Shown: positions 26,522 through 38,289, counted from the stretch's first letter. The stretch is 64,000 nucleotides of DNA from Silene conica (GCA_029255685.2 CM055313.2:53483579-53547578); one strand, 5' to 3'. Notes: generated from the letters alone by a model not told the origin. Numbers and translations are program-made.

Positions 26522-28385
26522 TACAATCACTCTCGATTACCTCACGCCACTTCCGGATTCTCACATCATCTTTTTGCAACTCCCGAATCTCCCCATACAA
26601 CTCCGGCTCCATAGTCAAATCACTAAGAGTATCCCCCTTCCGAATCATGAAAATCCCCATCTCCCTCAGCTCGTTATACAGCCTCACTCTCGATTTGGCA
26701 CTGCACAAGGCATGGATGGACTTCCTACTCAGGGCATCTGCTACTAGATTCGCCTTGCCCTCATGATAGATAATTTGCATGTCGTAGTCTCCAATCAACT
26801 CTATCCACCTCCTCTGTCTCATATTCAACTCTCGCTGGGTGTAGATGTATTTTAACTCTTGTGATCAGAAAACACCTTAAAAGTGGCTCCATAATGGTAA
26901 TGACGCCACAATTTAAGTGCAAAGACCACTGCTCCCAGCTCCAAATCATGGGTTTCCTCATAGGTCTTCAACTGACGGAAAGCATAATCAATCACTCTCC
27001 CATTCTGCATTAACACACACCCTAAACCATGCTTGGAAGCATCTGTATAAACTTCTAAATTATCACTCCCATCAGGCAACGCGAGGATAGGAGTTGTCGT
27101 CAGGCATTCCTTAAAAGTTAGGAATGCCTTCTCACAGCTCTCATCCCAGACGAAACGGTTCTCCTTCCTCATCAATGATGTCAAAGGCTTTGCTATCTTC
27201 GAAAAATCCTTGACAAATATCCTATAATAACCTGCCAGTCCCAAAAAGCTTCGAATCTCACTCACATTCTTAGGGCTTTGCCATTTAGTCACAACCTCGA
27301 TCTTACTAGGGTCTACTGACACCTCCTCCTTGGAAATTACATGCCCCAGAAATGTAACTTTCTTCAGCCAGAACTGACATTTGCTCAACTTTGCATTTAG
27401 CTCATGCTCCTCCAAAGTCTTGAGTACTTTACTCAAATGATCCTCGTGTTCTTCCTCATTTTTGGAATACACCAGAATATCATTGATAAATACAACCACG
27501 ACCTTATCCAGGTATGGATTAAATACTCGATTCATCAAATCCATGAAAACTGTTGGAGCATTAGTCAACCCAAATGGCATAACCACAAATTCGTAGTGGT
27601 CATACCTTGTTCTGAAAGCGGTCTTAGGTATGTCTTCGTCTTTGATTCTTAATTGATGGTACCCCGATATCAAGTCAATTTTGGAGAAAACTCCAGCTCC
27701 ACTTAACTGGTCGAACGGATCGTCAATTCTGGGTAAAGGATAACAATTCTTGATGGTCACATTGTTTAGCTCTCGATAGTCAACACAAAGCCTTAGACTT
27801 CCATCTTTGTTTTTCACAAATAACACGGGCGCTCCCCAGGGTGACACACTAGGTCGGATGAACCATTTCTCAGCCAATTCATCCAACGGCTTTTTAAACT
27901 CATCCATCTCTCTTGGTCCCATACGATACGGTGCTTTAGATATTGGTCCTGCCCCCGGCTTTAGGTCAATGGAGAATTCCACTTCCCTCCTTGGTGGCAA
28001 CCCTGGAACATCATCTCGGAATACTCCCTCAAACTCCCGCACCACAGGTATCTCGCTAGCCTTAGGGGTCTCTGTCTCACAGTTCCACATCTGACATAAG
28101 ATCAGAGTATCTCCCTTCCTCAAGCTAGACTTAAGGGTATTAACGGAAATTAATTTGACCTTAGGTTTGACAAGGTATCCCTTGTAAGATACCCTTAATC
28201 CTTTAGGTCCCCTTACAGAAATCTTCTTCTGATGACAGTCGATAAAAGCTCGATACTTCCCCAACCAATCCATCCCCAGAATCACCTCAAAACCTCCCAA
28301 TGGAAACTCTATGAGATCACAATGGAAAGTCACTTCCCCAATCTTGATAGACACACTCCTGTATACTCTACTACATGACACTGAC
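26522..28385 (-). mobile_element. Gypsy protease end, reverse transcriptase and RNase H
   Basis: The minus strand encodes the chromovirus RT landmarks: [51 protein letters not shown], a domain around [26 protein letters not shown] and [11 protein letters not shown], then RNase H ([23 protein letters not shown]). The protease region with EVILGMDWL precedes it. It lies between the solo LTR and the TRIM and is part of the broken Gypsy element. Confidence 0.92.
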
Positions 28386-28937
28386 TGTAACACCCCAAGA
28401 GTATGAGAGGAAAGTTGTCCCACATTGGTAGAATGTGAGGCTTGTGATATGTTTATAATAGCTCCCACCCGCCATTTAGTAACAAGGCCTTGTGCTTTTG
28501 GGCTTAAGTGAGGACAATTAACAGGCCCAAAAGTGCACACCCATCTTATTGGGTTTGTGTTACGACGATGGCGGGTCGGGTTGTTACAAATGGTATCAGA
28601 GCACCTTGCGACCGTGTGGTGAGCCTGTGGTCGGGAGTACCCGGGTCACACACCTAGCAGGGGAGGATTCTGGCCCTGGTTGTGGTCAATTTTGAGACAC
28701 AACGAGGACGTTGTGTTCTTTAAGTGGGGGAGTTTGTAACACCCCAAGAGTATGAGAGGAAAGTTGTCCCACATCGGTAGAATGTGAGGCTTGTGATATG
28801 TTTATAATAGCTCCCACCCACCATTTAGTAACAAGGCCTTGTGCTTTTGGGCTTAAGTGAGGACAATTAACAGGCCCAAAAGTGCACACCCATCTTATTG
28901 GGTTTGTGTTACGACGGTGGCGGGTCGGGTTGTTACA
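28386..28937 (+). mobile_element. Complete TRIM element
   Basis: Two 203-bp LTRs (28386-28588 and 28735-28937) run TGTAACACCC to GGTTGTTACA. Directly after the first is a tRNA-Met primer site (TGGTATCAGAGC at 28591), and before the second a polypurine tract (AAGTGGGGGAG). The interior is only 146 bp with no ORF. Flanks are CTGAC (28381-28385) and CTGAC (28938-28942). About three LTR differences are visible (about 1.5%). This is a structurally whole terminal-repeat retrotransposon in miniature, inserted into Gypsy protease sequence. Confidence 0.95.
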
Positions 28938-29867
28938 CTGACTCTCCAGAAGGTATAGTCACTGAATTCATAACCAAATCATAGATCTCAAGTTCTAAAA
29001 ACCTAGCATATTCTCTAGATACAAAAGAGGGAGTAGCCCCGGAATCGAAAAGTATAAATGTAGGTTTAGAGTTCACAAGAAAAGTACCAGTCACAACATG
29101 AGCATCATCCTTGACTGCCTGCTTCCCCATGGCAAAGAGTTTGCCACTGGATTTAACTCCACTCTTACTGGTAGTAGCTGTCCCGGTCTGCTGATTCTCT
29201 TCCGCTCCAGTCTTCTGGTTATTCCCACCTCCACTGTACTGATGTTGATGCGAACGGTTCTGATAGTTGTTGTAATTTTTCTGGTAATTCTTGCTACCTC
29301 CGGACTTCGCACCCCCTCCATAGCCTGACATTGGAGGACGATACCCACCACTATCATATGTTTGCGTGTGTGATCCACTATATCCCGATGTTGGTGTACG
29401 GTAACCCCTAGACTGGTATCCTCCTGATGATCGACACACCGCCTGCTTGTGTCCCATGTTTCCACAGCCAAAGCAAACTATTCCCACGGAACCATTACCC
29501 GAACCTCCATTCCTGTAATTACCCCCATTCTGGTTCCTCACACTCCCCGAGGCACTAATGGTGAAATAACCACTGAACTTGTTGGAGTTCTGCTTCTTGA
29601 ATCCCGAGTTTTCACTTACAACTTCAGCTTTTCTCTTATCGATCTTGGTCTTCTTGTCTTATTTGATCATTTCTGAAAGCCTCTCCGCCGCCCTAGCCCT
29701 TAGGTAGATGTCCCGGACTGTGGGGGGCGGAGCTGCAATGAGTCTCTTCTTTATAGTTATGGTCAGCCCCCTTTCAAACTTCATAGCCAACATCGCATCA
29801 TCAAATCCCATCTCTCCCACATGACTCAACAATTGGATGAACTTCCGATAATAGACCTCCACTGTAT
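28938..29867 (-). mobile_element. Gypsy gag, zinc knuckle and protease start
   Basis: The minus strand carries gag core sequence (VEVYYRKFIQLL, ERGLTITIKKRL), a CCHC knuckle (CFGCGNMGHKQAVC), a Gly/Ser/Tyr-rich linker and the protease active-site region FILFDSGATPSFVS. It is the 5' coding part of the Gypsy element. Its upstream side runs into PIF/Harbinger-like sequence rather than a 5' LTR. It is broken. Confidence 0.85.
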
Positions 29868-30040
29868 GGGTTGTAGTTTGGAAAATTTGACCTCATCGGA
29901 TTGCTTAACATTTGTAAATAAATTTGACCTTGAGAGGAGTTGAGAAAATTCGGATCAAACTGAAAATTATTTGGGTTGAATTGATTGTTTGAATTTTCTT
30001 GAATATGGATTATTTCCATAATTTCGATTACTATCATCCA
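29868..30040 (-). pseudogene. PIF/Harbinger ORF1-like N-terminal fragment
   Basis: The minus strand from 30040 reads MDDSNRNYGNNPYS, and a shifted frame gives NPNNFQFDPNFLNSSQGQIY and NPMRSNFPNYNPYS. Asn/Pro/Phe-rich starts of this kind are typical of the Myb/trihelix-like ORF1 proteins of plant PIF/Harbinger transposons, often mis-annotated as glutathione S-transferase T3-like. One frame change is visible within 60 codons, and no Myb domain follows because the sequence passes into Gypsy gag. A TATA-like CTATAAATAGG on the minus strand at about 30110-30125 would suit its promoter. Confidence 0.45.
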
Positions 30041-30195
30041 TTATTACTATCAACTAATTAAATAGAGAAAATAGTAAGAAGATGAAGTTTGAAAAAATAG
30101 CTTGATATTGGACCCTATTTATAGAGGAAGGAAAATGAAATATTTTAATACTTCTTTTTTTAAAAAAAAAGGTTGCACAATTGAATTATTAAGGG

Positions 30196-30690
30196 TTTTT
30201 TGTCTAACACCACCTTCAAAAAACTTTTTCTTCCAAACACCACCTTTAAAAAAATAATTTGTCAAACACCACCTTTAATAAAAAAAATTTCGTCAAACAC
30301 CACATTTTGGCCAAAGTTTCAACGTTTGTGATCGGATGACTTTCAGTCGATGTTTGAGATGACAAATGAGGTCGGTTTAGAGTGTTCTTGAACTCGTTGG
30401 AAAGGTGGGAGTACAGGCTTTCCAACGGTTGTCAACACGGTGGTTAAAGGTGTCCTTATGTGGGGTTGAGCACCGTGTTGACAGCCGTTAGAAAGCCTGT
30501 ACTCCCACATTTCCAACGAGTTCAAAAACACTCTAAACCGACCTCGTTTGCTATCTCAAACATCGACTGAAAGTCACCCCATCACAAACGCTGAAACTTT
30601 GGCCAAAAGGTGGTGTTTGACAAATTATTTTTTTAAAGGTGGTGTTTGGAAGAAAAAATTTATTAAAGGTGGTGTTAGACCAATTATTAC
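30196..30690. mobile_element. Foldback MITE of about 0.5 kb
   Basis: The left half (TGTCTAACACCACCTT... GGAAAGGTGGGAGTACAGGC) is repeated in reverse complement in the right half, with a short unpaired centre near 30440-30475. The whole unit would fold into one near-continuous hairpin of about 230 bp per arm. TAACACCACCTTTAA-like motifs repeat at both ends. No target duplication could be fixed with confidence. It is a non-coding inverted-repeat transposon. Confidence 0.8.
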
Positions 30691-30843
30691 TCATAAACAA
30701 ATTATTATACATTTACAAAATGAAATAAAAGAACCAAAAGAATTAAAAAAAAGGAACAAAAAAATAAAAGTGAAATTGTTGTGCACAAGCCAATGTAAGT
30801 TTTTTCCCCAAAGTAGAGTCTTCTCCTTCCCCGTAGAAATGTA

Positions 30844-30928
30844 AGAGTTACCCACAATGGAGGGATAACCTCTTAATAGGAGAGAGAAGGTCAAGAGGAG
30901 GGTTAAAACCCTCCATCGTGCATGCTCT
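30844..30928. mobile_element. Very small inverted-repeat element (85 bp)
   Basis: The ends AGAGTTACCCACAATGGAGG and, reverse-complemented, AGAGCATGCACGATGGAGG match at most positions, separated by only about 35 bp. No clear target duplication is present. It is a probable tiny MITE. Confidence 0.4.
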
Positions 30929-31015
30929 AAGGAGAGAGGTAATTACACTAAACATTAATTATTTTAGTATTATATTTTATTTTTGATGAAAATCCAAAAG
31001 TGTCCGCTACACTTA

Positions 31016-31311
31016 GGACTTGTTTGGTTGCCCCTATAAAAATGGGTGAATTCGGAAATCCCGTGATTTAGAAAAAATGAAGTTGTTTGGTTACACCAAA
31101 TCATGGGATTTTCTTTTTTCTAGGAATTCCCAACTCCTCCATTATGGAGGAATTTGATTACCTAGGGCACCCTAGGTAATTGAAAATTCTGTGTCAATTC
31201 AATTCCAGGATGTCAACCAAACGATTTTTATGCAATTCACATGAATTGGCCAATTCATGTGTTTTGCAAAATCATGGGAAACTAATTCCCGTATGGCAAC
31301 CAAACGAGGCC
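31016..31311. mobile_element. Tourist-like MITE (PIF/Harbinger type)
   Basis: The 296-bp element has inverted ends GGACTTGTTTGGTTGCC and GGCAACCAAACGAGGCC and is flanked on both sides by TTA (31013-31015 and 31312-31314), the PIF/Harbinger target duplication. The interior is AT-rich and has no ORF. Confidence 0.88.
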
Positions 31312-31632
31312 TTACACTACACTTGTTGACATGTACATTTCCTGGTTAAGAGTTACCCTTACACTACTCAACTGTTCATGTTCCACTTACACAACTCAAT
31401 TGTTCAGAATATCAAGTGTAACTATGTTAATACATGATGACTTTAAAATTGTTATTTAGTGAACAATACGGGATGACTACTCAAGTGTAAGTTTGCTGTA
31501 ATCAATATAAAGGTTAATTTGACAGGGAGGAAAAGAGGTTACGTCCGCCAGTAGAATTAACATAACATGTCTTGCTTAATATTCAAAAGGAATCCAACAA
31601 AGCCTTGCTACATACGTTACATAACGTAATAG
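31312..31632. other. No gene seen
   Basis: AT-rich spacer with near-repeats of ACACTACTCAACTGTTCATG around 31360-31410. No coding, RNA or transposon structure was recognised. Confidence 0.5.
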
Positions 31633-31857
31633 TCAGTCAACCTCGATGACATCGGGTGACTCGTAAAAAATATCGTACCAATATTCGCTGAAATAGTCCG
31701 TGGGCAGTTGACTGTAATAGTCCTTTAGCTTCTCTCTTCTAGTCTGAGGTAAGTTTAACATGCCGAAAGTTGGAAACATCATTTGGCAAACATGTTGAAT
31801 GATGAATTGTCTTTCCTGTCTCAGTGTTAGCCAAGTAGCAGTTATGTCATTTGGAAA
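31633..31857 (-). CDS. Orphan terminal exon, unknown product
   Basis: The minus strand is open for 74 codons ending in TGA, with an AG acceptor directly upstream of TTTCCAAATGAC at 31857. The translation starts FPNDITATWLTLRQERQF, continues with FPTFGMLNLPQTRREKLKDY and ends YESPDVIEVD. The composition is that of a globular protein with a mixed acidic end. No upstream exon was found to the right before the MITE at 32525. I do not recognise the family. It could be the last exon of a host gene or a leftover from gene capture. Confidence 0.4.
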   Translation of the reverse strand, partial: FPNDITATWLTLRQERQFIIQHVCQMMFPTFGMLNLPQTRREKLKDYYSQLPTDYFSEYWYDIFYESPDVIEVD

Positions 31858-32524
31858 CTATTGTCGACCCCCAGTAAACTATTTTAAACCCGCGATGATA
31901 AACTGTTTTTAGACATCTCTTGTATTTTTTTTATGAACAGCAATTCCATTATGATGGAAATGGAACATTTGGGTCCACTTCTTACAAACAAGTCCATTAT
32001 GATGGAAATGGAACATTCTACTCATAGCATTGTTATTTGCAACTCTCGTCTTCTTATGTAAGACCTCTATTACTACATTCATTTATATCTAAGGTATTTA
32101 TATTTCATTAGGTGTGTGATAGCCTTTCACGTATCTATGGTCGTTTTATCGAGGGCTTAATTTCACATTTGCTCAAAATTATGTTTAGCGAATTATAATT
32201 GTTAACTGACGGAAATAAATAATCTCGACCAAACCTCATTTATGAAAACAAATATTTAAAAGTTTTACCGTATAAAGTGAAGTAATTGATTTTTTTTGGT
32301 GCAATGCCTTGGGTAGTACTTACCTTTTCAAGGGCCTAATTGATCTTGTTACACATATTTGCATTATATATTGATATTGCATCTTTACCTACTTGACGTA
32401 TATTAATATAAGTGTTAAAAACATTCAATTTATACCAATCAGTAGAGAGGAATACAAATTGCTTAATTTGAGGTTTATTGTGGTACAACTTGTTTGATTA
32501 AAAACGGACACTATCCGTTAGAAG
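31858..32524. other. Intergenic, no gene seen
   Basis: It contains a direct repeat of ATTATGATGGAAATGGAACATT (about 31946-31970 and 31992-32016). No ORF or RNA gene was recognised. Confidence 0.5.
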
Positions 32525-33103
32525 CTGTGTAGCTCCGACACTGCTCTTAGGTGGCGTGTCGCGTGTCCACACGACACGACGCTGGACACGACACCTAGGA
32601 CGTCTGGGATACGTCATTGTTAGACACGACTCTCGACACTGCACGCTGCACGGTGAAGCCAGCAACGATGGAGAAAAAAGAAACTGAAGAGCCAAAAATG
32701 AAGAGGAAAAACGTTGTACTTAATTTTTTCTGTAAAGAAGTCAGGAAGAGGAAGATGGTTTGAGGAAAATGAAGAGCCAAAAATGGAGTTTTTTTATAAA
32801 AGGAAATGAAACCAATAAAAAAAGTGAAGAGGCAAATGAATAGATGTGTTAATAATGTGCAATGCATTAAGTACAATAGGTTGGTAACCAGAAGTTGAAA
32901 ATTTTGTCTCATTAACTACTTATTATTATTATTATTTTATTAATTTGTTAAAGTTAATTTGTGTACTTTTAATTTTGAAGTGTCGTATCAGTGTCCCTAT
33001 AACAGGTCAAGACACTTCGTTGACCGTATCAGAGTGTCTAACAAATTTTGGATTGAGGTGTCCGACAACCCCGACACGTGTCTGGAGAGTCTGAGCAACA
33101 CAG
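32525..33103. mobile_element. 579-bp MITE with 8-bp target duplication
   Basis: The inverted ends CTGTGTAGCTC and GAGCAACACAG match at 10 of 11 positions. GTTAGAAG flanks both sides (32517-32524 and 33104-33111). Both subterminal zones are rich in degenerate GACACGACAC / GTGTCCGACA units. An 8-bp duplication points to hAT; if a ninth base is counted the Mutator superfamily is possible. No transposase is present. Confidence 0.8.
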
Positions 33104-33111
33104 GTTAGAAG

Positions 33112-33899
33112 TTGAAAACGAATAGTACCCTCTCATAATATGACAAGTGGGAGTGTAGGTGGGGTGCTCCACTTACATATTGCGAAAGAGACAATATCCA
33201 TTTTCAACTTGTGACGAATAATAACCGTTTTCAATTGAGAATGTGTGTTTATGGTAAGATTTTGTTGGTAGTTTACGTAATCTGCTTTTACTCCATAGAC
33301 AATAGTGGTTAGAGTGTTACACCTTAAGTTATGTAGTCTCATTTATATAGTCTATAATAGTGGGAAGATGATGGTGAATTTGATGATAACCAATGTCCTC
33401 AAGGCGTTGGTAATATCGTAAAATTCTGAATAAGCATTTATTCATGATGTCTTAGCTTCAAGTACTTGATACATAGTAGTTTACAACTGTGTATTGGCCT
33501 TGTCTGGATAACAAAATAAGAAGCACAAACTTGATGTGAATGTGGGGACTAGAGATTTGATCCAACTCCACCAAACGGAGAGTGTAATGGCCGAGATTAC
33601 TGAATGATAGTGTATTCAGGAATACAGATCTGCTCGCCAGAGTAACCTGAAAGGAATACATTTCAGTTATCCAGATCAATTTTATTCCCAAATAAATTAA
33701 CAAGAATCACATCAAAATTAAGCATATCCATGAATAAAATAATAATCAAATGAATAAAGGATAGCAAAAAGAACGAAAACCATATTTGGGAATTGGGATA
33801 TATTCAAGTGATAACACAGAAAACACTAAAGAAAGAGATAAATAACCAAAACAAAATTGCTCAGTAGGGGATCAAACATTTGTACAAAATAATAAGAAA
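33112..33899. other. Intergenic, no gene seen
   Basis: AT-rich spacer between the MITE and the Copia element. Short frames here lack any recognisable similarity. Confidence 0.5.
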
Positions 33900-33904
33900 G
33901 AGAT

Positions 33905-34112
33905 TATAGAATATTATACTGGTAAAAGTTGATATTATTGATAGGTTAGAAGGGTTTAAATACATAAGAAAGATCTACAAACTAGGAAACTAAATTACAA
34001 GAGATCATACAAGATAATATAAAGATCATACAAGATAATATTCAAGCTAAGAATAAGGAAAGATATAACAATAAGGGAATAATATATTTAGGATATATTA
34101 TTATCTTCAATA
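33905..34112 (-). repeat. 3' LTR of the Ale-like Copia element
   Basis: The 208 bp are identical by eye to 38290-38497. The end of the gag-pol frame (34088) lies inside it. A purine-rich tract (CTTGCGGGAGCG on the minus strand) abuts it. Confidence 0.92.
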
Positions 34113-37100
34113 CGCTCCCGCAAGTCGGATGTTCCAAAGGAAAGACCGATCTTGGATAGAATAGGATGTAAGCGTGATCGAGCAAGAGGTTTGGTGAGCG
34201 CGTCGGCTAGTTGATCATCAGCCGAAATATGTTGAACTCGAAGAAGACCTTTGGTGACTTGTTCCCGTACAAAATGAAAAGCAATAGCAACATGTTTCAT
34301 ACGCGAGTGAAAAACCGGGTTGGTAGAATATTGCGTGGCCCCAAGATTGTCACAATAAATAACAGGGGGCGTGGGGATGCGGTGGTCGAGTTCAGTCAAT
34401 AGGGAGCGAATCCACATAATTTCCGACGTTGTGTCGGCCACAGCCCGAAACTCTGCTTCCGTAGAAGATCGAGCTAGGGTGTGTTGTTTGCGGGAAGACC
34501 AAGATAGTGGATTACGACCCAAGTAAATAATGTAGCCCGAGGTAGAGACATAGTCATCCGTGTCACGAGCATAGTTCGCGTCACAAAAGGAATGCAACGA
34601 CAGGGGTGTGTCTCGATGAAGCTGAATACCAACGTCAATTGTGCCTTTTAAGTAACGAAGAACCCGTTTTAGTGCTAGCCAATGTGGGTCACGGGGTGAA
34701 TGAAGAAACTGGGCTAGCTTATTGACACTGTAAGCAATATCGGGACGCGTTAAGGAGAGGTAAAGCAGGCTGCCCACAAGGGCGCGGTATTCCGTGGGAT
34801 TGGATAAGGGCTGGCCGGATTGAAGGGTAAGGGGCGGGTGAGGGCTCATGGGTGTGGTGGTGGGTTTGCAATCAAGCATGTGGGATCGGGTAAGAATATC
34901 GTGAATATATTTGGTTTGGGTAAGTTTTAGGCCGGTGGTATTGGGGGTGACTTCAATGCCAAGAAAGTATGATGGAAAGCCTAGATCCTTTAGTGAGAAA
35001 CGGGTCGCAAATGCATCGAAAAAATTAGTAAGGGAGGGAGAGGGAGGACCAACAACAATTATGTCATCAACATATACTAAAAGATAAATTTGGGTGGAAT
35101 TTTTATTGAAAAGAAAAAGAGAGGGGTCGGAAAGAGATTGAGTGAAGCCAAAGGAAATAAGATAGGAGGTGAGTTCATTGTACCAAGCACGAGGGGCTTG
35201 TTTGAGGCCATAGATAGCTTTAGTGAGTTTGCAAATATGGGAGGGGTATTGAGAATTTTTAAAACCAGGGGGTTGAGTCATATAGACAGTTTCAGTTAAC
35301 GTACCTTGGAGGAAAGCATTGTTGACATCAAGTTGCTTGAGGGACCAGCCACGAGCAAGTGCAAGAGACAAAATAAGACGGACTGTAACTGGTTTAACAA
35401 CCGGACTGAAGGTTTCAGAAAAATCAATGCCAGGACGTTGGTGAAAACCTTTGGCTACGAGACGGGGTTTATATTTGTTGATGGAATTGTCAGGGTTATA
35501 TTTGATGCGGAAAACCCATTTGCAACCAATGACATTGAGAGATGGGTCAGGAGGGACGAGGGACCAGGTATTATTTTTGAGGAGGGCAGTGTACTCATCT
35601 TTCATGGCAAGGAGCCATTTAGGATGAGAAAGAGCGGCTTTGAGAGTGACGGGGGCAGCGGAAAGGGATGCGAGGTGGGCTGTTTTAGCATACCGAGGAT
35701 TCGGTTTACGGATGTTATTTTGAAGCCTGGTAGTCATACCGGGCTGTTGAGGGGGGGCAGGAGGTTGGGGAGGGGGAGGGGGTGGAGGAGGTGGGGAAGG
35801 GGAGGGCTGGGGAGTAGCCACGGTAGGCGAGGGAGGGGGCGTTGGGGGAGGTACAACAGGAGGTTGAGAACTGGTCATGGGGTCGGGTATGTCAGGGGGT
35901 GTTATTAGCGAGATGGGGAGTGGACACCAAGTATCAGGGGTGTACACGGGAGGGCTGACAGAGGAGTGAGCAAGAGTGGGATAAGGGAAGGAGTGCTCGA
36001 CGAAGTGCACATGTCGAGAGGTATAGAGTCGTTGGGTGGTGAGGTCAAGACAATGGTAAGCACTTTGGGTTGAGGAGTACCCAACAAAGATGCAAGGGGT
36101 AGATTTGGGGTCTAATTTGTGTTTGGAATAGGGTCGCAGCCAAGGGTAGCAGAGGCAGCCAAAGCAACGGAGTTTGTTGTAGTTAGGAACGGTCCCAAAT
36201 AATTTTGTATAGGGGGCAATGTTTTGTATGATAGGGGTAGGCATACGGTTGATGAGATAGACCGCAGTAACGAAAGCATAGGACCAATAGGTAGGGGGAA
36301 GGGAAGCATGAGTAAGAAGGGACAATCCCGTTTCAACAATGTGGCGATGCCGTCTTTCAGCAATACCATTATGTTCAGGGGTATGGGGAGGAGAGGTAAG
36401 ATGGGAGATACCGTCAGCTGTAACAGTGGGAGTTAATTTAAGGTACTCACCCCCATTGTCAGAAAACAGTTGTTTGATAGGTCGATTAAAAAAATTTTCT
36501 ACAAGGGCGCGGAAGCGATGAAAGACTGTAGCAGTGTCTGATTTTTGTTTGAGAGGGTATAGCCAAGTATAACGAGTGAAATGGTCAACAAAAACGACAT
36601 AGTATTTATAGTTATCAACAGAAAGTAATGGTGACGTCCAAACATCGGAAAAAACAAGTTCAAGGGGATGATTAGACGTAAGCGAAGTAGCAGCAAATTT
36701 TAATTTGTGACTTTTATTAATGGCACAGGAATTGCAATGAGTATCCAAATTGTCCCGAAAATGCAAACCACACAAACTAGAAATAGAGTTTAAAACATGA
36801 AAAGAAGGGTGACCAAGCTTATGGTGCCAATCCGAACGCAAATGGCCATGGGTTAGGAGAGCCGTAGGATTAGGAAGGCACAGTTCATACAGTCCAGCAT
36901 TAATTTGTCCCCGAAGAAGCACCTTGCCCGTCGACCGATCCTGCAAAACACATGAGTCGGAATAGAAATTAGCAATGGCATTATTGTCAAGGCAAAATTT
37001 AGAAATAGAAATAATATTTTTGGAAATAGAAGGAATGTGTAAGACATTAAGAAATTTGACAGGAGGATTAAAGGATTTAATAGAAAAAGAACCAATATTT

Positions 37101-38197
37101 TCGATGCGAAGCGGTGATCCGTCACCAATAAGAAGCTCGTCGGTTCCATCATACGGGGCATGAAGGGCTAGGTTTTGGAGGTCATGAGTGATATGGTGAG
37201 TAGCTCCGCTGTCAAACACCCAATTTTCAGGTGTAGATGGAGTAAGGGCGGCTGTATGGACACGAGGTTGAGGTTGAGGGGATTTGTTGTGAGAGGCAGG
37301 GGTAGGACGAGTAGGTACGGTAATCTGAGCATGCTTAGCACGGAAGTCTGGACAGAGTTGAAGGTAATGGCCAGTGGTGTGACACCACTGGCATTTGCCC
37401 TTAAATGGTGTAGAGGGTGGTGTCGATGGGGTGGGTAGGAGGCCTGCAGTGGACTTGGCAGGAGGTGTGTAACGATTGGAGTATTGTTTGGTGTAAGCGG
37501 CTAAAACAGAGGCAGGGAGGGGGCTGGTGTGTTGAGGCGCGGGGTTGTGGGAGAGGGTAAGGTCAAATTGGAGGAGTCGTTCATGGAAAGCGTCAAAGCT
37601 GATGAGCGTGTCCCGATGCTTGATTGCATCAATAAGCGAGCGATAAGTTTCTGGATTCAAACCGTGAAGAACTTGAGCGATAACATCTTCTTCATCCATC
37701 GGTTTGCCTAGGTGAGCCAATTCATCGACACAGGACCGAATTGATTGCATATATTCGGTGGCAGAGGAGTTACCCTTGGAGATGGCCTTGAGACGGTCCT
37801 TTAACTGAAGGATGTGACCGCGAGAAGCACTAGCGTACGTGGACTTGAGACGGGTCCAAATTTCGCTAGAAGTTTGAGCATTGAGGAGTAACGGGATGAT
37901 ACTGGAGTGTATCGTTCCCCTAAGGGCGCCACTGAGGAGTCTATCTTGGCGCTTCCAGGTAGCATACGACGGATTGGGAACAATCTCTTTCTTGTCGTTT
38001 TCGATAGTCGGAGATGGGCAAGGATGAGTATTGTCGAGATATTTGGCAAGGTCATAGCCAAATAATAGATCTTCGATCTGGCGAGACCAGGCACGGTAAG
38101 TAGCGGGAGTGAGTTGAATGACGTTTGAGAGACTGATAGCAACAAACGGAATTTTGGGTTCACCAGGATTAGGAATAATGGAGGCATGGGCAGCCAT
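34088..38197 (-). mobile_element. Copia gag-pol polyprotein, one open frame
   Basis: One frame of 1,369 residues. In order it shows a UBN2-type gag (about 20-240), a CCHC knuckle CQWCHTTGHYLQLCP (about 270), protease WVFDSGATHH (about 328), an integrase HHCC zinc domain starting WHHKLGHPS and catalytic core (VFSDVW, SDNGGEY, PEHNGIAERRHRH), a proline-rich linker (long PPPP runs, about 805-850), RT (DVNNAFLQG, YVDDIIVVG) and RNase H (SSRKQHTLARSSTEAEF) to the end. These motifs and length are normal for a whole Copia polyprotein. It acts in cytoplasmic virus-like particles in this family. The element looks whole. Confidence 0.95.
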
Positions 38198-38289
38198 GGG
38201 TGAAGAGTATGGCGGCAGAGACAGGAAGAAAGAACGAAGCAGTTTTAATTAGAAGAGGAAGCCAGGATGTTTTTAGGAATCTGATACCA

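Larger units (their letters stand above)
15844..29867 (-). mobile_element. Ty3/Gypsy chromovirus-like element, broken, three nested insertions
   Basis: Minus-strand parts from right to left are gag and zinc knuckle, protease, reverse transcriptase/RNase H, integrase and a chromodomain-like tail, then polypurine tract and 3' LTR (15844-17915). That Gypsy order (RT before integrase) with a chromodomain tail points to a chromovirus, Tekay/Del-like. It is interrupted by a Copia remnant (18365-22601), a solo LTR (23675-26521) and a TRIM (28386-28937). No 5' LTR is seen; gag adjoins unrelated PIF/Harbinger-like sequence. It is old enough to have taken three later insertions and is broken several times. 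Confidence 0.88.

Noticed and set aside
26852-28540. Single 562-codon gene starting at 28540
   Set aside because: Its first codons lie inside the TRIM LTR and only the rest is Gypsy pol; the apparent start is an insertion artefact.
35306-35908. 200-codon plus-strand frame rich in Gly and Arg
   Set aside because: It is antisense to the proline-rich linker and RT of the Copia polyprotein, so it is a shadow frame.
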